DNA of 38,527 nt from Bacillus sp. AFS088145 (lineage in GTDB: Bacteria; Bacillota; Bacilli; Bacillales; Bacillaceae_G): positions 1 to 38,527 of the forward strand of contig NZ_NUUX01000048.1 of NCBI RefSeq assembly GCF_002564465.1, written 5' to 3'. The translations under genes and the position numbers were made by a program. The notes under the pieces were generated by a model, which saw only the letters and a list, made by a program, of their open reading frames with translations, did not search any database and was not told the origin of the DNA. This document shows positions 1 to 10,610 of the stretch, piece after piece. Positions within the stretch are counted from its first letter, which is position 1, and each line of letters begins with the position of its first letter.

Positions 1-878
<878 letters not shown>

Positions 879-979
879 TTACATTAAAATTTGAATAGTT
901 TATATGTTTATAAAATAAATGGTAATTTTTTACATAGAAAAATATGGAATAAAGATAGATATTTTTATAGTTTAAAACT

Positions 980-1008
980 CAAAAAAAAGAGGATATCTTT
1001 ATCCTCTT
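980..1008 (-). terminator. Rho-independent terminator of the methyltransferase pseudogene
   Basis: A 9-bp stem (AAGAGGATA at 987-995 with TATCCTCTT at 1000-1008), 4-nt loop, followed on the minus strand by a T-run (complement of the A-run at 980-988). It lies just downstream of the stop at 1017. Confidence 0.8.
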
Positions 1009-1016
1009 AAATAAAA

Positions 1017-1806
1017 TTAAACCTGCGCTCTAAGGATGTAACGCGAAAAAGTAATCGGCAATCCTTCATTAGTTGCATTTTGTTCAAATATTCGTTTTAC
1101 TTCTAAGAAATTATTTTCTATTATATCTTTAATTAGCGATTGTTTTTGGCCGAAGCATCTTAGTATTAAAACATCCAGTGGCGTATGTAAAAATTCAAAA
1201 CTATTAATAACTTGTATTTCTACACTTTCAAACTTACTTAATTCAACTCTTTGTTTTATCGTTTTTAAAATTGGGTTCTCACTATTAATTGATTCAAAAA
1301 GATTAGGAAATAATTTAGGCAATTCAGTTCCTAAATCATCACCAGGATGAAGCCCTAGGATTGTGCCTCCTTTTTTTACTACTCTTTTAAGTTCTTGATA
1401 AGCTGATGTAGGTCCTTTTCGGTTATATGCACAATCAAACTCCTCCGATTCAAAAGGTAATCCATTTTTTGTGCTGCCAACTACAAAATTCACATTTGTT
1501 TTTTGGATTCATTTCCACTTTTAATAAAATCATTTGCAAGATCAAATCCTACAATTTCTTTTGCTTTTTCACTACATTTAATTGTAAATTCTCCATGTCC
1601 ACACCCTACATCTAAAACAGTTTTATTATTAATCATTTCAAATACTTCATTATTAAAAATTAACTCCCCATTCGGCTCTGAAATTGTTGAATTCCAAGGA
1701 TATGTGTATTCCCCATATAACTTGCCTATTTGTTCATACCACCTTTTTGAATGTGGTAATGTGGTGTTACCCAATCTTTATGTAATGTGGGATCGATTAA
1801 TTTCAT
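1017..1806 (-). pseudogene. Class I SAM-dependent methyltransferase, broken by two frameshifts
   Basis: The original start is the ATG at 1804-1806 (MKLIDPTLHKDWVTP), preceded by GGAG. An 8-bp tandem duplication, AATGTGGT at 1750-1757 and 1758-1765 on the plus strand, then throws the frame. Removing one copy continues the protein as PHSKRWYEQIGKLYG. A second break lies at an A6 run (1499-1504): one extra A would give ESKKTNVNFVV instead of a stop. With both repaired the gene is exactly 783 nt (260 residues). The SAM-binding motif I VLDVGCGHGEF is intact, followed by GFDLAND. The C-terminal half contains FDCAYNRKGPTSAY and KKGGTILGLHPGD. The substrate is unknown; the family includes small-molecule and rRNA methylases. 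Two independent lesions make a single sequencing error an unlikely explanation, but reversible phase variation at the duplication cannot be excluded. Confidence 0.85.
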
Positions 1807-1907
1807 AAATATTAATACTCCTTTATTCTTTATCAGAATAAATAACATTCCTCACATCTGGATAAATCCCTTCTTATAAAAGTAAAAATATTCATAAACC
1901 ATTTGAC

Positions 1908-2633
1908 TTATTGATTAATTCGATAAATTTCTCGCGCTATTGATTCAATTATATAGACCACTGGAACTTGAGTAGTAATATTTGCTTCTTCAAAATACTC
2001 TTCTGTTACATAATAAGGAATATTTAGGTCAGAAATTTTTGCTATTGTTGACAATTTGTTGTTCGTTATACTAATAATTTTACACCCTTCTTGTTTAAGT
2101 AAATTCAGATGATTTACTGTGAAAATAGTTTCACCGGAGACTGACAAAGCGATTGCTATACTATTTTTTGTTAATTTAGAATGAATCGGAAAATGTGGGT
2201 CTTTTATATAAAGTGAAAATTTTCCTAAACTTGAAAAGTACCTCGAGCCGTATTCAGCAAGAATACCTGAACTACCTATTCCAATAAAAATTACATTTTC
2301 AGCTTTGTTTATTTCAATAGCAGCCTCTTTCACTTTATCTTCTAAATCCCCTTTTAAAGATCTCTCAAAAAATTCCACTAGCGTATGTTGAGAGCTTTTA
2401 ACGAAGGTTCGTTTCTCCTCTTCCAAATACATTTTTAACTTTACTTTAAATTCAGAAAAACCGTCGCAATTTAGTTTTCTACAAAAACGTAAGATTGTTG
2501 AAGTTGAAACATGGGTTTCATCTGCAATTTCACGTATACGCATATAAGCGACTTTTTCCATATTTTGCGAAATGTAATTATATAAAGATAACTCTAACTC
2601 ATTAAAAGATGCGATTTGTTCATTTGAAAACAT
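1908..2633 (-). CDS. RpiR/MurR-family transcriptional regulator (HTH + SIS domain)
   Basis: 241 residues. The N-terminal third is an RpiR helix-turn-helix (IREIADETHVSTSTILRFCRKL, about residues 37-58, is the recognition region). The C-terminal part is a SIS phosphosugar-binding domain (VIFIGIGSSGILAEYGS, then ALSVSGETIFTVNHL and IISITNN). Family members sense sugar phosphates and control adjacent sugar genes. The gene is divergent from the 6-phospho-beta-glucosidase across 242 bp, so it most likely controls that gene in response to a phosphorylated beta-glucoside; that is inference from position. The start is ATG with GGAG 11 nt upstream. No PTS gene lies next to it in this window. Confidence 0.88.
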   Translation of the reverse strand: MFSNEQIASFNELELSLYNYISQNMEKVAYMRIREIADETHVSTSTILRFCRKLNCDGFSEFKVKLKMYLEEEKRTFVKSSQHTLVEFFERSLKGDLEDKVKEAAIEINKAENVIFIGIGSSGILAEYGSRYFSSLGKFSLYIKDPHFPIHSKLTKNSIAIALSVSGETIFTVNHLNLLKQEGCKIISITNNKLSTIAKISDLNIPYYVTEEYFEEANITTQVPVVYIIESIAREIYRINQ

Positions 2634-2721
2634 GTTATATAGTTCTCCTTTTATAACTAGCTCCTAATTATATTTAATCTATTTATTATCTTAACATACA
2701 AAATAAAAAACACAGCGTTAC

Positions 2722-2752
2722 ATTCATGAAACAATTATTTACTTTTGTGAAT
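2722..2752. promoter_or_regulatory. Candidate operator in the RpiR / beta-glucosidase divergent region
   Basis: Two half-sites, ATTCATGAAA (2722-2731) and TTTTGTGAAT (2743-2752), form an inverted repeat with 8 of 10 positions complementary around an 11-nt spacer. Their place in the divergent intergenic region fits a regulator binding site. I saw no good cre site here. Only dyad symmetry supports the call. Confidence 0.35.
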
Positions 2753-2845
2753 AGAAACTAGATTCCATTCACTTATTTACTAACAACTCCGTTAACGTTA
2801 TGATTCGTTTATATTCTCATTAATTAAAAATATGGATTTATGTAA

Positions 2846-4312
<1,467 letters not shown>

Positions 4313-4318
4313 TTAAAC

Positions 4319-4353
4319 AGAAAGGAACTTCAGCTAATTTGAAGTTCCTTTCT
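4319..4353 (+). terminator. Terminator of the 6-phospho-beta-glucosidase gene
   Basis: A 14-bp perfect stem (4319-4332 with 4340-4353) and 7-nt loop begin 6 nt after the stop codon. The T-tract is weak (TTTCT within the stem end, then TCATATT). Confidence 0.75.
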
Positions 4354-4393
4354 TCATATTATAAATCAACTACATTTTTGGGGATTTCAACCC

Positions 4394-4804
4394 TTATTCA
4401 TTTTCTATTCTCACCATTAATTTACCATCTTTATAAATTGTTAAGTAAACTGTATCACCGACTTTCAAGGCAGGGTGAGAATTTTTGTCTTTTATTTCTT
4501 TTTCAGTAAATCCGTATTTCTCAGAATCATCGCAAACAATTTGATACTGGTTTTTATTATCTGTTTTTGGAAGATCGATAACTTCACAAACATTAGTTTT
4601 TAAATTTGAATCTACGGTCATTAATTCTTCTTTATTAACAAGAGTAATTATTCTTTCTGATTTAGGAATTTTGATAATAATGGGATGTGCTTTAGCGTGA
4701 TTAAAATTAATAATAGATATAGATATGATAATTCCGAGGGTTATAACAAAGGTACCTAAAATTATTCCTGCTGTCTTCAATTTTTCAATTTTATCTCTCT
4801 CCAA
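4394..4804 (-). CDS. Small membrane-anchored protein of unknown function
   Basis: I take the TTG at 4802-4804 as start because GAGGTG lies 9 nt upstream of it; the GTG four codons earlier is itself part of that Shine-Dalgarno. This gives 136 residues. One N-terminal transmembrane helix (about residues 11-34, TAGIILGTFVITLGIIISIS) is followed by an extracytoplasmic domain of about 100 residues. That domain has two cysteines (in TNVCEVIDL and YQIVCDDSE) which could form a disulfide, and ends with a beta-rich stretch (DTVYLTIYKDGKLMVRIEN). No family recognised. Confidence 0.7.
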   Translation of the reverse strand: MERDKIEKLKTAGIILGTFVITLGIIISISIINFNHAKAHPIIIKIPKSERIITLVNKEELMTVDSNLKTNVCEVIDLPKTDNKNQYQIVCDDSEKYGFTEKEIKDKNSHPALKVGDTVYLTIYKDGKLMVRIENE

Positions 4805-4877
4805 ATTAAAGTACACCTCATCTTTTTAGTATCTATATTCCCTAAAACTAAATGAAATCCTTCTTTCAATTTAATAC

Positions 4878-4917
4878 AAAAAAAGGCTTTTTACATCGTT
4901 AAATGTAAAAAGCCTTT
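4878..4917 (-). terminator. Rho-independent terminator of htpX
   Basis: A 15-bp stem (4882-4896 with 4903-4917) with a 6-nt loop is followed on the minus strand by seven T (complement of 4878-4884). It begins 5 nt after the htpX stop. Confidence 0.9.
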
Positions 4918-4922
4918 AACTT

Positions 4923-5795
4923 CTATAATGATTTTAAACGTTCGATTCGTTTTTCTAATGGTGGATGCGTTGAGAATAATCTTGCGAATTTCTCTTTTCC
5001 GCTAATTTTAAAAGCTGCAATCGATTTTTGACGATCATCAACTAATCTTATATTTCGACTTAATGATTCTAAAGCATGAATCATGTTATCTTTTCCACCA
5101 AGTTCTGCTGCATACCTGTCTGCCTTAAACTCCCTATTTCTTGAATGCCAGAAAATAATTGGACTACTTAAAATACTAAATACAATCTCAAATACTACTG
5201 AACAAAGAAAATAAACTACATAAGATAACTCTTCTCTTACAAAATTAGAAACAATTTTTGCAACTAAACGGGAGAAGAAAATGACAAAAGTGTTAATTAT
5301 ACCTTGTAATAATGTCGTAGTAACCATATCTCCACTTTTTATATGGGCAATTTCGTGTGCTAGAACACCACTAATCGCTGGTCGATCCATTGTCTCGATC
5401 ATTCCACTAGAAACAGCTACTAAAGATCGTCTTTTACTAGGTCCTGTAGCAAAAGCATTGACTTCAACTGAATCATATACGCCCACCTGTGGCATCTTCT
5501 TTAAACCAGCAAGTTTTGCTAAACGATAAGTCTCTTCTAGTACAAAATTTAATCGATCAATTTGTGAAGAACGAGGATCAATTAATTTTACACCCATAAC
5601 CCATTTGGCCATTATACGTGAGAATAACAATGAAATAATCGCTCCACTAAAACCTGCAATTACACTAAATGCAAGCAGTACCCAGTATCCCCCATTACCA
5701 ATATAACGTGGTACACCTAATAATGTTGTAATCGTTGTAATTGTAATTAACACTAAAATATTAACAAAAATAAAGAAAGAAATACGTTTAAACAA
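4923..5795 (-). CDS. htpX: Membrane zinc metalloprotease HtpX
   Basis: 290 residues, typical for HtpX (M48B). It degrades damaged or misassembled membrane proteins, with the active site on the cytoplasmic face. The zinc motif HEIAH is at 147-151 in GVLAHEIAHIKSGD, and the third ligand is Glu222 in NREFKADRYAAEL. There are two transmembrane helices at about 5-28 and 36-60 and two more at about 163-185 and 190-215. The region NAFATGPSKRRSLVAVSSG (113-131) is a conserved substrate-cleft strand. The start is a TTG (5793-5795) with GGGAGGA 6 nt upstream. It is monocistronic with its own terminator. In B. subtilis the orthologue responds to membrane stress; no regulator site was identified here. 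Confidence 0.95.
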   Translation of the reverse strand: MFKRISFFIFVNILVLITITTITTLLGVPRYIGNGGYWVLLAFSVIAGFSGAIISLLFSRIMAKWVMGVKLIDPRSSQIDRLNFVLEETYRLAKLAGLKKMPQVGVYDSVEVNAFATGPSKRRSLVAVSSGMIETMDRPAISGVLAHEIAHIKSGDMVTTTLLQGIINTFVIFFSRLVAKIVSNFVREELSYVVYFLCSVVFEIVFSILSSPIIFWHSRNREFKADRYAAELGGKDNMIHALESLSRNIRLVDDRQKSIAAFKISGKEKFARLFSTHPPLEKRIERLKSL

Positions 5796-5970
5796 AATCG
5801 TTCCTCCCTAACTATATACTTGAAAGACTATTATATTTAACTTATATTTTTAAATATAGAGCCTAATTTCTTATACAATCCAAGAACACAATAAATTTCT
5901 TAAACTTATATTCATTCATTCTACTATAAAACTCGAAATTTGTTATATTAGATTTCTCAAATTTTATGAC

Positions 5971-6153
5971 TTATGAAAGTTTGCTAGATTTTCTCCAAAT
6001 TAAAGTAAAGAATAGGATTAAGATCCCTACTGAAAATCCAAGAATTTGATCTATTAAAAGCTCACCAGTTTTAATTAAATGAAGAATAAAAGTCCCACCA
6101 AAAATAATGATGATTAGTAATGATAGTTGGAGCATATAATGATTAATTTTCAT
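5971..6153 (-). CDS. Small two-helix membrane protein, unknown function
   Basis: 60 residues starting at an ATG preceded by GGAGGTGAAAAG, an excellent ribosome binding site, which is the main reason to accept it. Two hydrophobic helices (about 8-27 and 32-52) are separated by a short charged loop (IKTGELLIDQ) and followed by a basic tail (WRKSSKLS). No recognised family. Confidence 0.65.
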   Translation of the reverse strand: MKINHYMLQLSLLIIIIFGGTFILHLIKTGELLIDQILGFSVGILILFFTLIWRKSSKLS

Positions 6154-6383
6154 CTTTTCACCTCCACTACTTTTAATATACTATCCCCCTTTTTAAGCCA
6201 ATAGTACTATATTCCATTTTTCCGTCCAAATTATACAAACCAAAAGAACTATGAAAACGCATTACAAATGTCATCTTCTTTAGTTATTTTAAGCATATTA
6301 GAAAAAAATGACAAATGGACAACTTCTACAATCATAGGATTAATTGATTAAGACTTTTAGAATATGATTTGGGAGGGACCGTA

Positions 6384-7142
6384 TTGATCAGAAAATGGCT
6401 TGCTGTTTTAATTTTAACCTGTCTTATGTTTGTGGGTATTGGTATTAAACCTAGCCAGGCAGCTACATCTCAATTCATTATAATTAATAAATCAACAAAT
6501 CGACTAGCTTATTATGAAAATGGTAAACTCTACAAAGTTTTTAAAGTTGCCACTGGTAAAAGTCCAACTCTAACGCCAGAAGGTAAGTTTAAAATTGTAA
6601 ATAAGATTGTGAATAGACCTTACTATACAGGTCATATTCCTGGCGGAGATCCAAGAAATCCACTCGGAAACCGTTGGCTTGGATTAAATGCTCGTGGTAC
6701 ATGGGGAACTACATATGCCATCCACGGTAACAATAATCCAAGTTCGATTGGAAAATACGTCAGTCACGGCTGTGTTAGAATGTATGATAATGAAGTAGAA
6801 TGGCTTTTTGATAGAGTAAAATTGAGCACACCTGTAGTCATTATAACTTCAAGTAAATCATTTGACTCAATTGCAAATTCAAATGGATACAAAGTAACAA
6901 GTAGTAGTGGTGGTTCAAATGCTGTAATCCCAACTGGAACTGTGTTAAAAAAGGGAAATCGTGGAGATACAGTTAAAAAACTTCAACAAAAGCTTACATC
7001 ACTCGGATATAGTACAAAAGGCATCGATGGTATCTTTGGAAACAATACAGACCAAGCCGTGCGCAAATTTCAAAAAGACCGGCATTTAAAAGTAGATGGA
7101 ATCGTAGGACCTGCAACGATTAAAGCACTTGGCGGTTTATAA
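6384..7142 (+). CDS. Secreted L,D-transpeptidase (YkuD domain) with C-terminal peptidoglycan-binding domain
   Basis: Start chosen at TTG 6384, 6 nt after GGGAGGG; a TTG 15 nt earlier precedes that site and lacks one. 252 residues. A signal peptide spans 1-26 (KPSQA cleavage). The YkuD domain covers about 30-157, with catalytic His114 (YAIHGNN) and Cys130 in SHGCVRMYD. A Ser/Gly linker leads to a PG_binding_1 domain at about 189-252 (KKGNRGDTVKKLQQKL, then DGIFGNNTDQAVRKFQ). The enzyme makes 3-3 peptide crosslinks or attaches groups to peptidoglycan in the cell wall or spore cortex. It stands alone, with its own terminator. Whether it acts in growth or sporulation is not visible. Confidence 0.92.
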   Translation: MIRKWLAVLILTCLMFVGIGIKPSQAATSQFIIINKSTNRLAYYENGKLYKVFKVATGKSPTLTPEGKFKIVNKIVNRPYYTGHIPGGDPRNPLGNRWLGLNARGTWGTTYAIHGNNNPSSIGKYVSHGCVRMYDNEVEWLFDRVKLSTPVVIITSSKSFDSIANSNGYKVTSSSGGSNAVIPTGTVLKKGNRGDTVKKLQQKLTSLGYSTKGIDGIFGNNTDQAVRKFQKDRHLKVDGIVGPATIKALGGL

Positions 7143-7153
7143 GTTCGACTATT

Positions 7154-7179
7154 AATAGAGGATCTTCCTCTATTTTTTT
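7154..7179 (+). terminator. Terminator of the L,D-transpeptidase gene
   Basis: A 9-bp stem AATAGAGGA / TCCTCTATT with a 3-nt loop, followed by a T-run at 7173-7179. Confidence 0.9.
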
Positions 7180-7221
7180 ATTTCTAGTAATCTTTTTTCC
7201 CTAAAACCTAATCACTAAACC

Positions 7222-7423
7222 TTAGCTTTTTTTATTTTTAACCAGTTTATAATATGGTCCATTAGCTCCAATGAATTTCGTTGATTCACCCTTGATGTAG
7301 AAGAAACTAAACTTTTCGATATAATTGCTATACTCTTCAATATTAATATCCTAAATCAATTGAACAAAACTAGATACAATTTGATTAAGAGATTCATAAA
7401 AGTGTTGATGTGGCTTAACAATT
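7222..7423 (-). pseudogene. C-terminal remnant of an unknown gene with an in-frame stop
   Basis: On the minus strand one frame reads IVKPHQHFYESLNQIVSSF, continues to QLI, then hits TAG (7351-7353), then DINIEEYSNYIEKFSFFYIK and ESTKFIGANGPYYKLVKNKK to a TAA at 7222-7224. The composition is protein-like on both sides of the stop, and a CAG-to-TAG change would explain it. No start or Shine-Dalgarno sequence remains. I do not recognise the family. It lies in a stretch (7180-7630) with no intact gene. Confidence 0.45.
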
Positions 7424-7432
7424 CACCCATAT

Positions 7433-7458
7433 AAAAAAAGTCTTCTAAAATTAGAAGA
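7433..7458 (-). terminator. Terminator at the end of the decayed small-gene pair
   Basis: The stem TCTTCTAA (7441-7448) / TTAGAAGA (7451-7458) is followed on the minus strand by a T-run (complement of the A-run 7433-7439). It lies 10 nt past the TAA that ends the open frame at 7468. Confidence 0.75.
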
Positions 7459-7467
7459 TCCCTTTCA

Positions 7468-7635
7468 TTATACATTTCTATTGAAATAAAATCTCACAAA
7501 AAAGACAATAAATACTATAAATATTGCTATTTGTGTATTTGAGGTGTTCTATATATTGAAACAGTATTGTGCTGAAAACTGGATTTCCATGCATGGTACT
7601 ATTCCAATCCAAATAAGCTTTTTTGTATTAGTCAT
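7468..7635 (-). pseudogene. Small membrane-protein gene interrupted by a TAG codon
   Basis: The ATG at 7633-7635 overlaps the TGA of the upstream gene (ATGA), a normal translational-coupling layout. The frame reads MTNTKKLIWIGIVP and so on for 28 codons, meets TAG at 7549-7551, and continues to a hydrophobic helix (IAIFIVFIVFFVRFYF) and TAA at 7468. A terminator follows directly. I infer a formerly 55-residue membrane protein inactivated by a nonsense change. A functional 28-residue peptide is the alternative. Confidence 0.4.
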
Positions 7636-7832
7636 ATACTATTTTTTTCATCTTCAAATTCAAGCTTAAAATAATTCACAACACGACTATAAAATGGATA
7701 AATAATTCCTATTACAATAAGAAACCAACCTATATTTGTAAGATATTTTGGACCAGAAAAATTAGAAAAGTAGGTTAATGTTACTATTAATAATCCAAAC
7801 AAAATATACAAAGCAGAAATTAATTGTTTCAT
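7632..7832 (-). CDS. Small two-helix membrane protein, unknown function
   Basis: 66 residues. There are two adjacent ATGs; AAGGAG is 6 nt before the second (7830-7832), so that one is preferred. It has a helix at about 2-22 (ISALYILFGLLIVTLTYF), a loop NFSGPKYLTNIGW, a second helix (FLIVIGIIYPFYS) and an acidic tail (KLEFEDEKNSI). Its stop overlaps the start of the broken small gene downstream. No family recognised. Confidence 0.65.
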   Translation of the reverse strand: MKQLISALYILFGLLIVTLTYFSNFSGPKYLTNIGWFLIVIGIIYPFYSRVVNYFKLEFEDEKNSI

Positions 7833-7950
7833 CATTATCTCCTTTTACATTTTTATTATTTAATTTAAACTCAATAATGGGCTCACAATTACCTTTTACT
7901 TTTTTGAACTCTCTTTTCCAAGTAGTTTAAAAGTAGCTTTCTTAAATAAA

Positions 7951-8385
7951 CTATTCACTTGCCAAAATTAATTTTCTTGTTTTACTATCATATATTTTAT
8001 AACTAACTTCAAAATTATGATCTTTTGTAACTGTCACCTTACAATAATATGGAACTGATCTCCCATAAGCATCCAGTTTAGGAAAATCTCTGAAAGTAAA
8101 TATTTCATCTGTATCTTGCATATCAAAATCTGCTTCAGAAGTACGGCTTGAACTATCAATTTCTATAACACATCTACCGCTTACAACATCATATTGTTTA
8201 AATACAACATACTTAAGACTTGGAAGAGTAAACGCTAAAAGTAAAACACCAAGTAATAAACATCCAATACTTTTACTGATATTTACCAACGAATAGACTC
8301 GATCAATAAACATTGGCATAAATATAAAAACTGCTCCTACTATCAAAAACAATCCTGCTATGAGCATAGAAAAATATGTTAACAT
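7951..8385 (-). CDS. Membrane protein with extracytoplasmic domain, unknown function
   Basis: 144 residues, ATG start with AGGAAGTG 5 nt upstream. There are two N-terminal helices (about 3-25 and 36-60). A polar domain of about 80 residues then carries two cysteines, one in SGRCVIEID and one in VPYYCKVTV, which may pair. It ends in a beta-rich stretch (NFEVSYKIYDSKTRKLIL). The layout resembles DUF3592-like secreted-domain proteins, but I cannot assign a family. Confidence 0.65.
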   Translation of the reverse strand: MLTYFSMLIAGLFLIVGAVFIFMPMFIDRVYSLVNISKSIGCLLLGVLLLAFTLPSLKYVVFKQYDVVSGRCVIEIDSSSRTSEADFDMQDTDEIFTFRDFPKLDAYGRSVPYYCKVTVTKDHNFEVSYKIYDSKTRKLILASE

Positions 8386-8532
8386 TTTTTCACTTCCTAT
8401 AAAAATAAAACTATAAACTATCTATTATTTTGGAAATCCTTTTTCATATACTCCAACCATTTTAAATTTTTAAAATTAATTATTTAATAGAAGGCGGCAT
8501 TTGATATACAAAAATTAATAGATATTCTATCT

Positions 8533-9066
8533 TTATTCTCGATTATCAAAATCTAGTAATTTTATACAATTTCTTTCTTCATCATCTATATTCATTGAGG
8601 TGATATCTTCTATCTTGAATATTGATTCTCCATCGTATTGACCATATTGGTTTATGACCGATAAAACGAGGATATCATCTACTTTACATTTAATGATACC
8701 TTGCACGTTAGCTCTTTCCAATAATTCTACTAAAATTAAAAATTTATTTTGATAAGCAAAATCAAGAATACCTTCCATTAAATTTTTATTTTCCATTTCA
8801 AGCTTCATATGGGTTTGTTTCTTAGTTAAATATAGTTTTTTTATTTTTCGTAGATAGCGAGAATCTATATTAATTTGAAAAATAGTGTCTGTTTTCATTA
8901 ATGAAAAGCCATCGTACATTCCATTTGGAGTAATATTAGCTAAAATTACATAGTCATCTGATACATAAAGAACCTTTGCAACAGCACATATATCAACATC
9001 CCCTAAATCATTATAAATTTCAACGAGGTCTTCTGTATTTGTTAATTTAATTAATTGTTCCTTCAC
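8533..9066 (-). CDS. Unknown soluble protein made of two related halves
   Basis: 177 residues, GTG start after GGAGGTGAT. No signal peptide or membrane helix, so probably cytoplasmic. Residues 29-77 and 121-170 align with each other: both have V-D-D-x-[VL]-[IL]-L, then G-x-Y-D-G-x-S-[LI]-[MF]-K, then I-x-x-[IM]-N-I-D (YDGFSLMK... INID versus YDGESIFK... MNID). This points to an internal duplication of a small beta-rich unit. A Lys-rich connector (LRKIKKLYLTKKQTHMKLE) lies between. I do not recognise the family. No operon partner; the glycosyltransferase upstream is divergent. Confidence 0.75.
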   Translation of the reverse strand: MKEQLIKLTNTEDLVEIYNDLGDVDICAVAKVLYVSDDYVILANITPNGMYDGFSLMKTDTIFQINIDSRYLRKIKKLYLTKKQTHMKLEMENKNLMEGILDFAYQNKFLILVELLERANVQGIIKCKVDDILVLSVINQYGQYDGESIFKIEDITSMNIDDEERNCIKLLDFDNRE

Positions 9067-9180
9067 GAAAAATCACCTCCAATATTTTCATTTTTTACTT
9101 TAACATTATACAATGTTATTTAGTTAAGCTTATTCAATTTTCATTTAAATAGGAATACATTGAACCAAGGAGTGTTTGGA

Positions 9181-10383
9181 ATGGCACGTGTTTTATTTAT
9201 AAATGGAGGCTCAGAAGGGCATATCAATCCTACTATTGCAATTGTAGAAGAGCTTATTTCACGAGGTGAAGAGGTTGTCTACTTTTCGATAGAGTCTTTT
9301 CGAGAACGAATTGAAAAGACTGGAGCTACAATGTGCACAATTGATGAACAAAAATTTATTAAAGCTTTTCTCTCAGGTGGTCGTACTCATTTGCTAGAAA
9401 GAATCAATGGTCTATTACATACAGCAGAAATCGTAATACCTAGTGTTCTTGAACAGATTAAAGGAGAGCATTTCGATTACATCATACACGATTCAATGTT
9501 TGGTTGTGGACGTTTAATTGCTCAAATTCTTAATCTTCCCGCAATCAGTTCTTGTACTTCTTTTGCAGAGACAAAAGAAACATTCGATAAAATGTTGGAA
9601 AAGCAGTCAAAGAATATTCCTGAAGAGATAATTAAACCGATTAATGATGAATTTAAGAAACTGTCATTAAATATTATGAAAAAATATGGTGTAGAGATCA
9701 ATTCATATTTTGAAGTTTTTTGTAATCCTACCCCATTAACAATCGTATATACAACTAGAGCCTTCCAACCTGATGGGGAAGCCTTTAATCATACATACAA
9801 ATTTGTCGGCCCATCTATCGGTTCACGAATACAACAGGATCCTTTTGACCTTTCTACCATTAAAAGTAAAAATCCTATATATATTTCTCTGGGAACTGTT
9901 TTTAACCGCTCAATTGATTTTTATAAGTTATGTTTTGAAGCATTTGGAAATAGTGAACACTCAGTCGTAATGTCGATTGGTAAACATACCAATCTAGATG
10001 ATTTAGGGGTTATTCCTTCAAACTTTATTGTAAAACAATATGTTCCACAGACCGAAGTACTAAAATATACTAAATTATTTATAACTCATGGTGGAATGAA
10101 TAGCACAAGCGAGGGTCTCTATTATGGTGTTCCATTAATCGCAATCCCACAGAACGCTGATCAGCCAATGATTGCAGAGCAAATAGCCAAGATTGGTGCA
10201 GGTTTGCAATTACAATCACAAAATTTAACACCAATACAACTACGTGAAGCCGCGGAAAATGTGTTAAATAATAACTCGTCTTACAAAAAAGCAATCGACA
10301 ACATAAAGAAATCTTTTCGAGAAGCGGGAGGCTATCATCAAGCTGTTAATGAGATCTTCCAATTTTATAAAAATGCTAAGTAA
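9181..10383 (+). CDS. MGT-type glycosyltransferase (YjiC/YojK-like, GT1)
   Basis: Start at ATG 9181, with AAGGAG about 9 nt upstream; a TTG seven codons earlier lies before that site. 400 residues, normal for the macrolide-glycosyltransferase (MGT) group. The N-terminal GT-B half starts with VLFINGGSEGHINPT (acceptor side). The C-terminal half has the UDP-sugar signature at about residue 303, HGGMNSTSEGLYYGVPLIAI, followed by PQNADQPMIAEQI. Relatives transfer glucose from UDP-glucose to phenolics, flavonoids, macrolides or lipids in the cytoplasm. The natural substrate is unknown. It is a single-gene unit with its own terminator. Confidence 0.9.
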   Translation: MARVLFINGGSEGHINPTIAIVEELISRGEEVVYFSIESFRERIEKTGATMCTIDEQKFIKAFLSGGRTHLLERINGLLHTAEIVIPSVLEQIKGEHFDYIIHDSMFGCGRLIAQILNLPAISSCTSFAETKETFDKMLEKQSKNIPEEIIKPINDEFKKLSLNIMKKYGVEINSYFEVFCNPTPLTIVYTTRAFQPDGEAFNHTYKFVGPSIGSRIQQDPFDLSTIKSKNPIYISLGTVFNRSIDFYKLCFEAFGNSEHSVVMSIGKHTNLDDLGVIPSNFIVKQYVPQTEVLKYTKLFITHGGMNSTSEGLYYGVPLIAIPQNADQPMIAEQIAKIGAGLQLQSQNLTPIQLREAAENVLNNNSSYKKAIDNIKKSFREAGGYHQAVNEIFQFYKNAK

Positions 10384-10430
10384 CACCTTTTCATCTTCCT
10401 ATTCCTTTCTTTTCTAGTCTTCTAAAGAGT

Positions 10431-10462
10431 AAAATGAGAGCCGATGTTTGGCTCTCATTTTT
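10431..10462 (+). terminator. Terminator of the glycosyltransferase gene
   Basis: A 12-bp stem (AAAATGAGAGCC, 10431-10442, with 10450-10461), 7-nt loop and terminal T-run. Confidence 0.88.
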
Positions 10463-10610
10463 ATTCAACTATAGAAAAGATACGATTTCTAACCAATGAT
10501 AGACTGGCACTGACATTCTAATATTTAGAAATAATTCTAAAATAACCGATTTAATTTTATACAAATGGGGAATGTATAACTAGTATTGAATAAAATTAAG
10601 GAGACCTTAA

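Noticed and set aside
1490-1510. Programmed -1 frameshift joining the two methyltransferase halves
   Set aside because: The A6 run is not in the frame of a classical A-AAA-AAC slippery site, and the separate 8-bp duplication upstream also breaks the gene, so decay is the simpler explanation.
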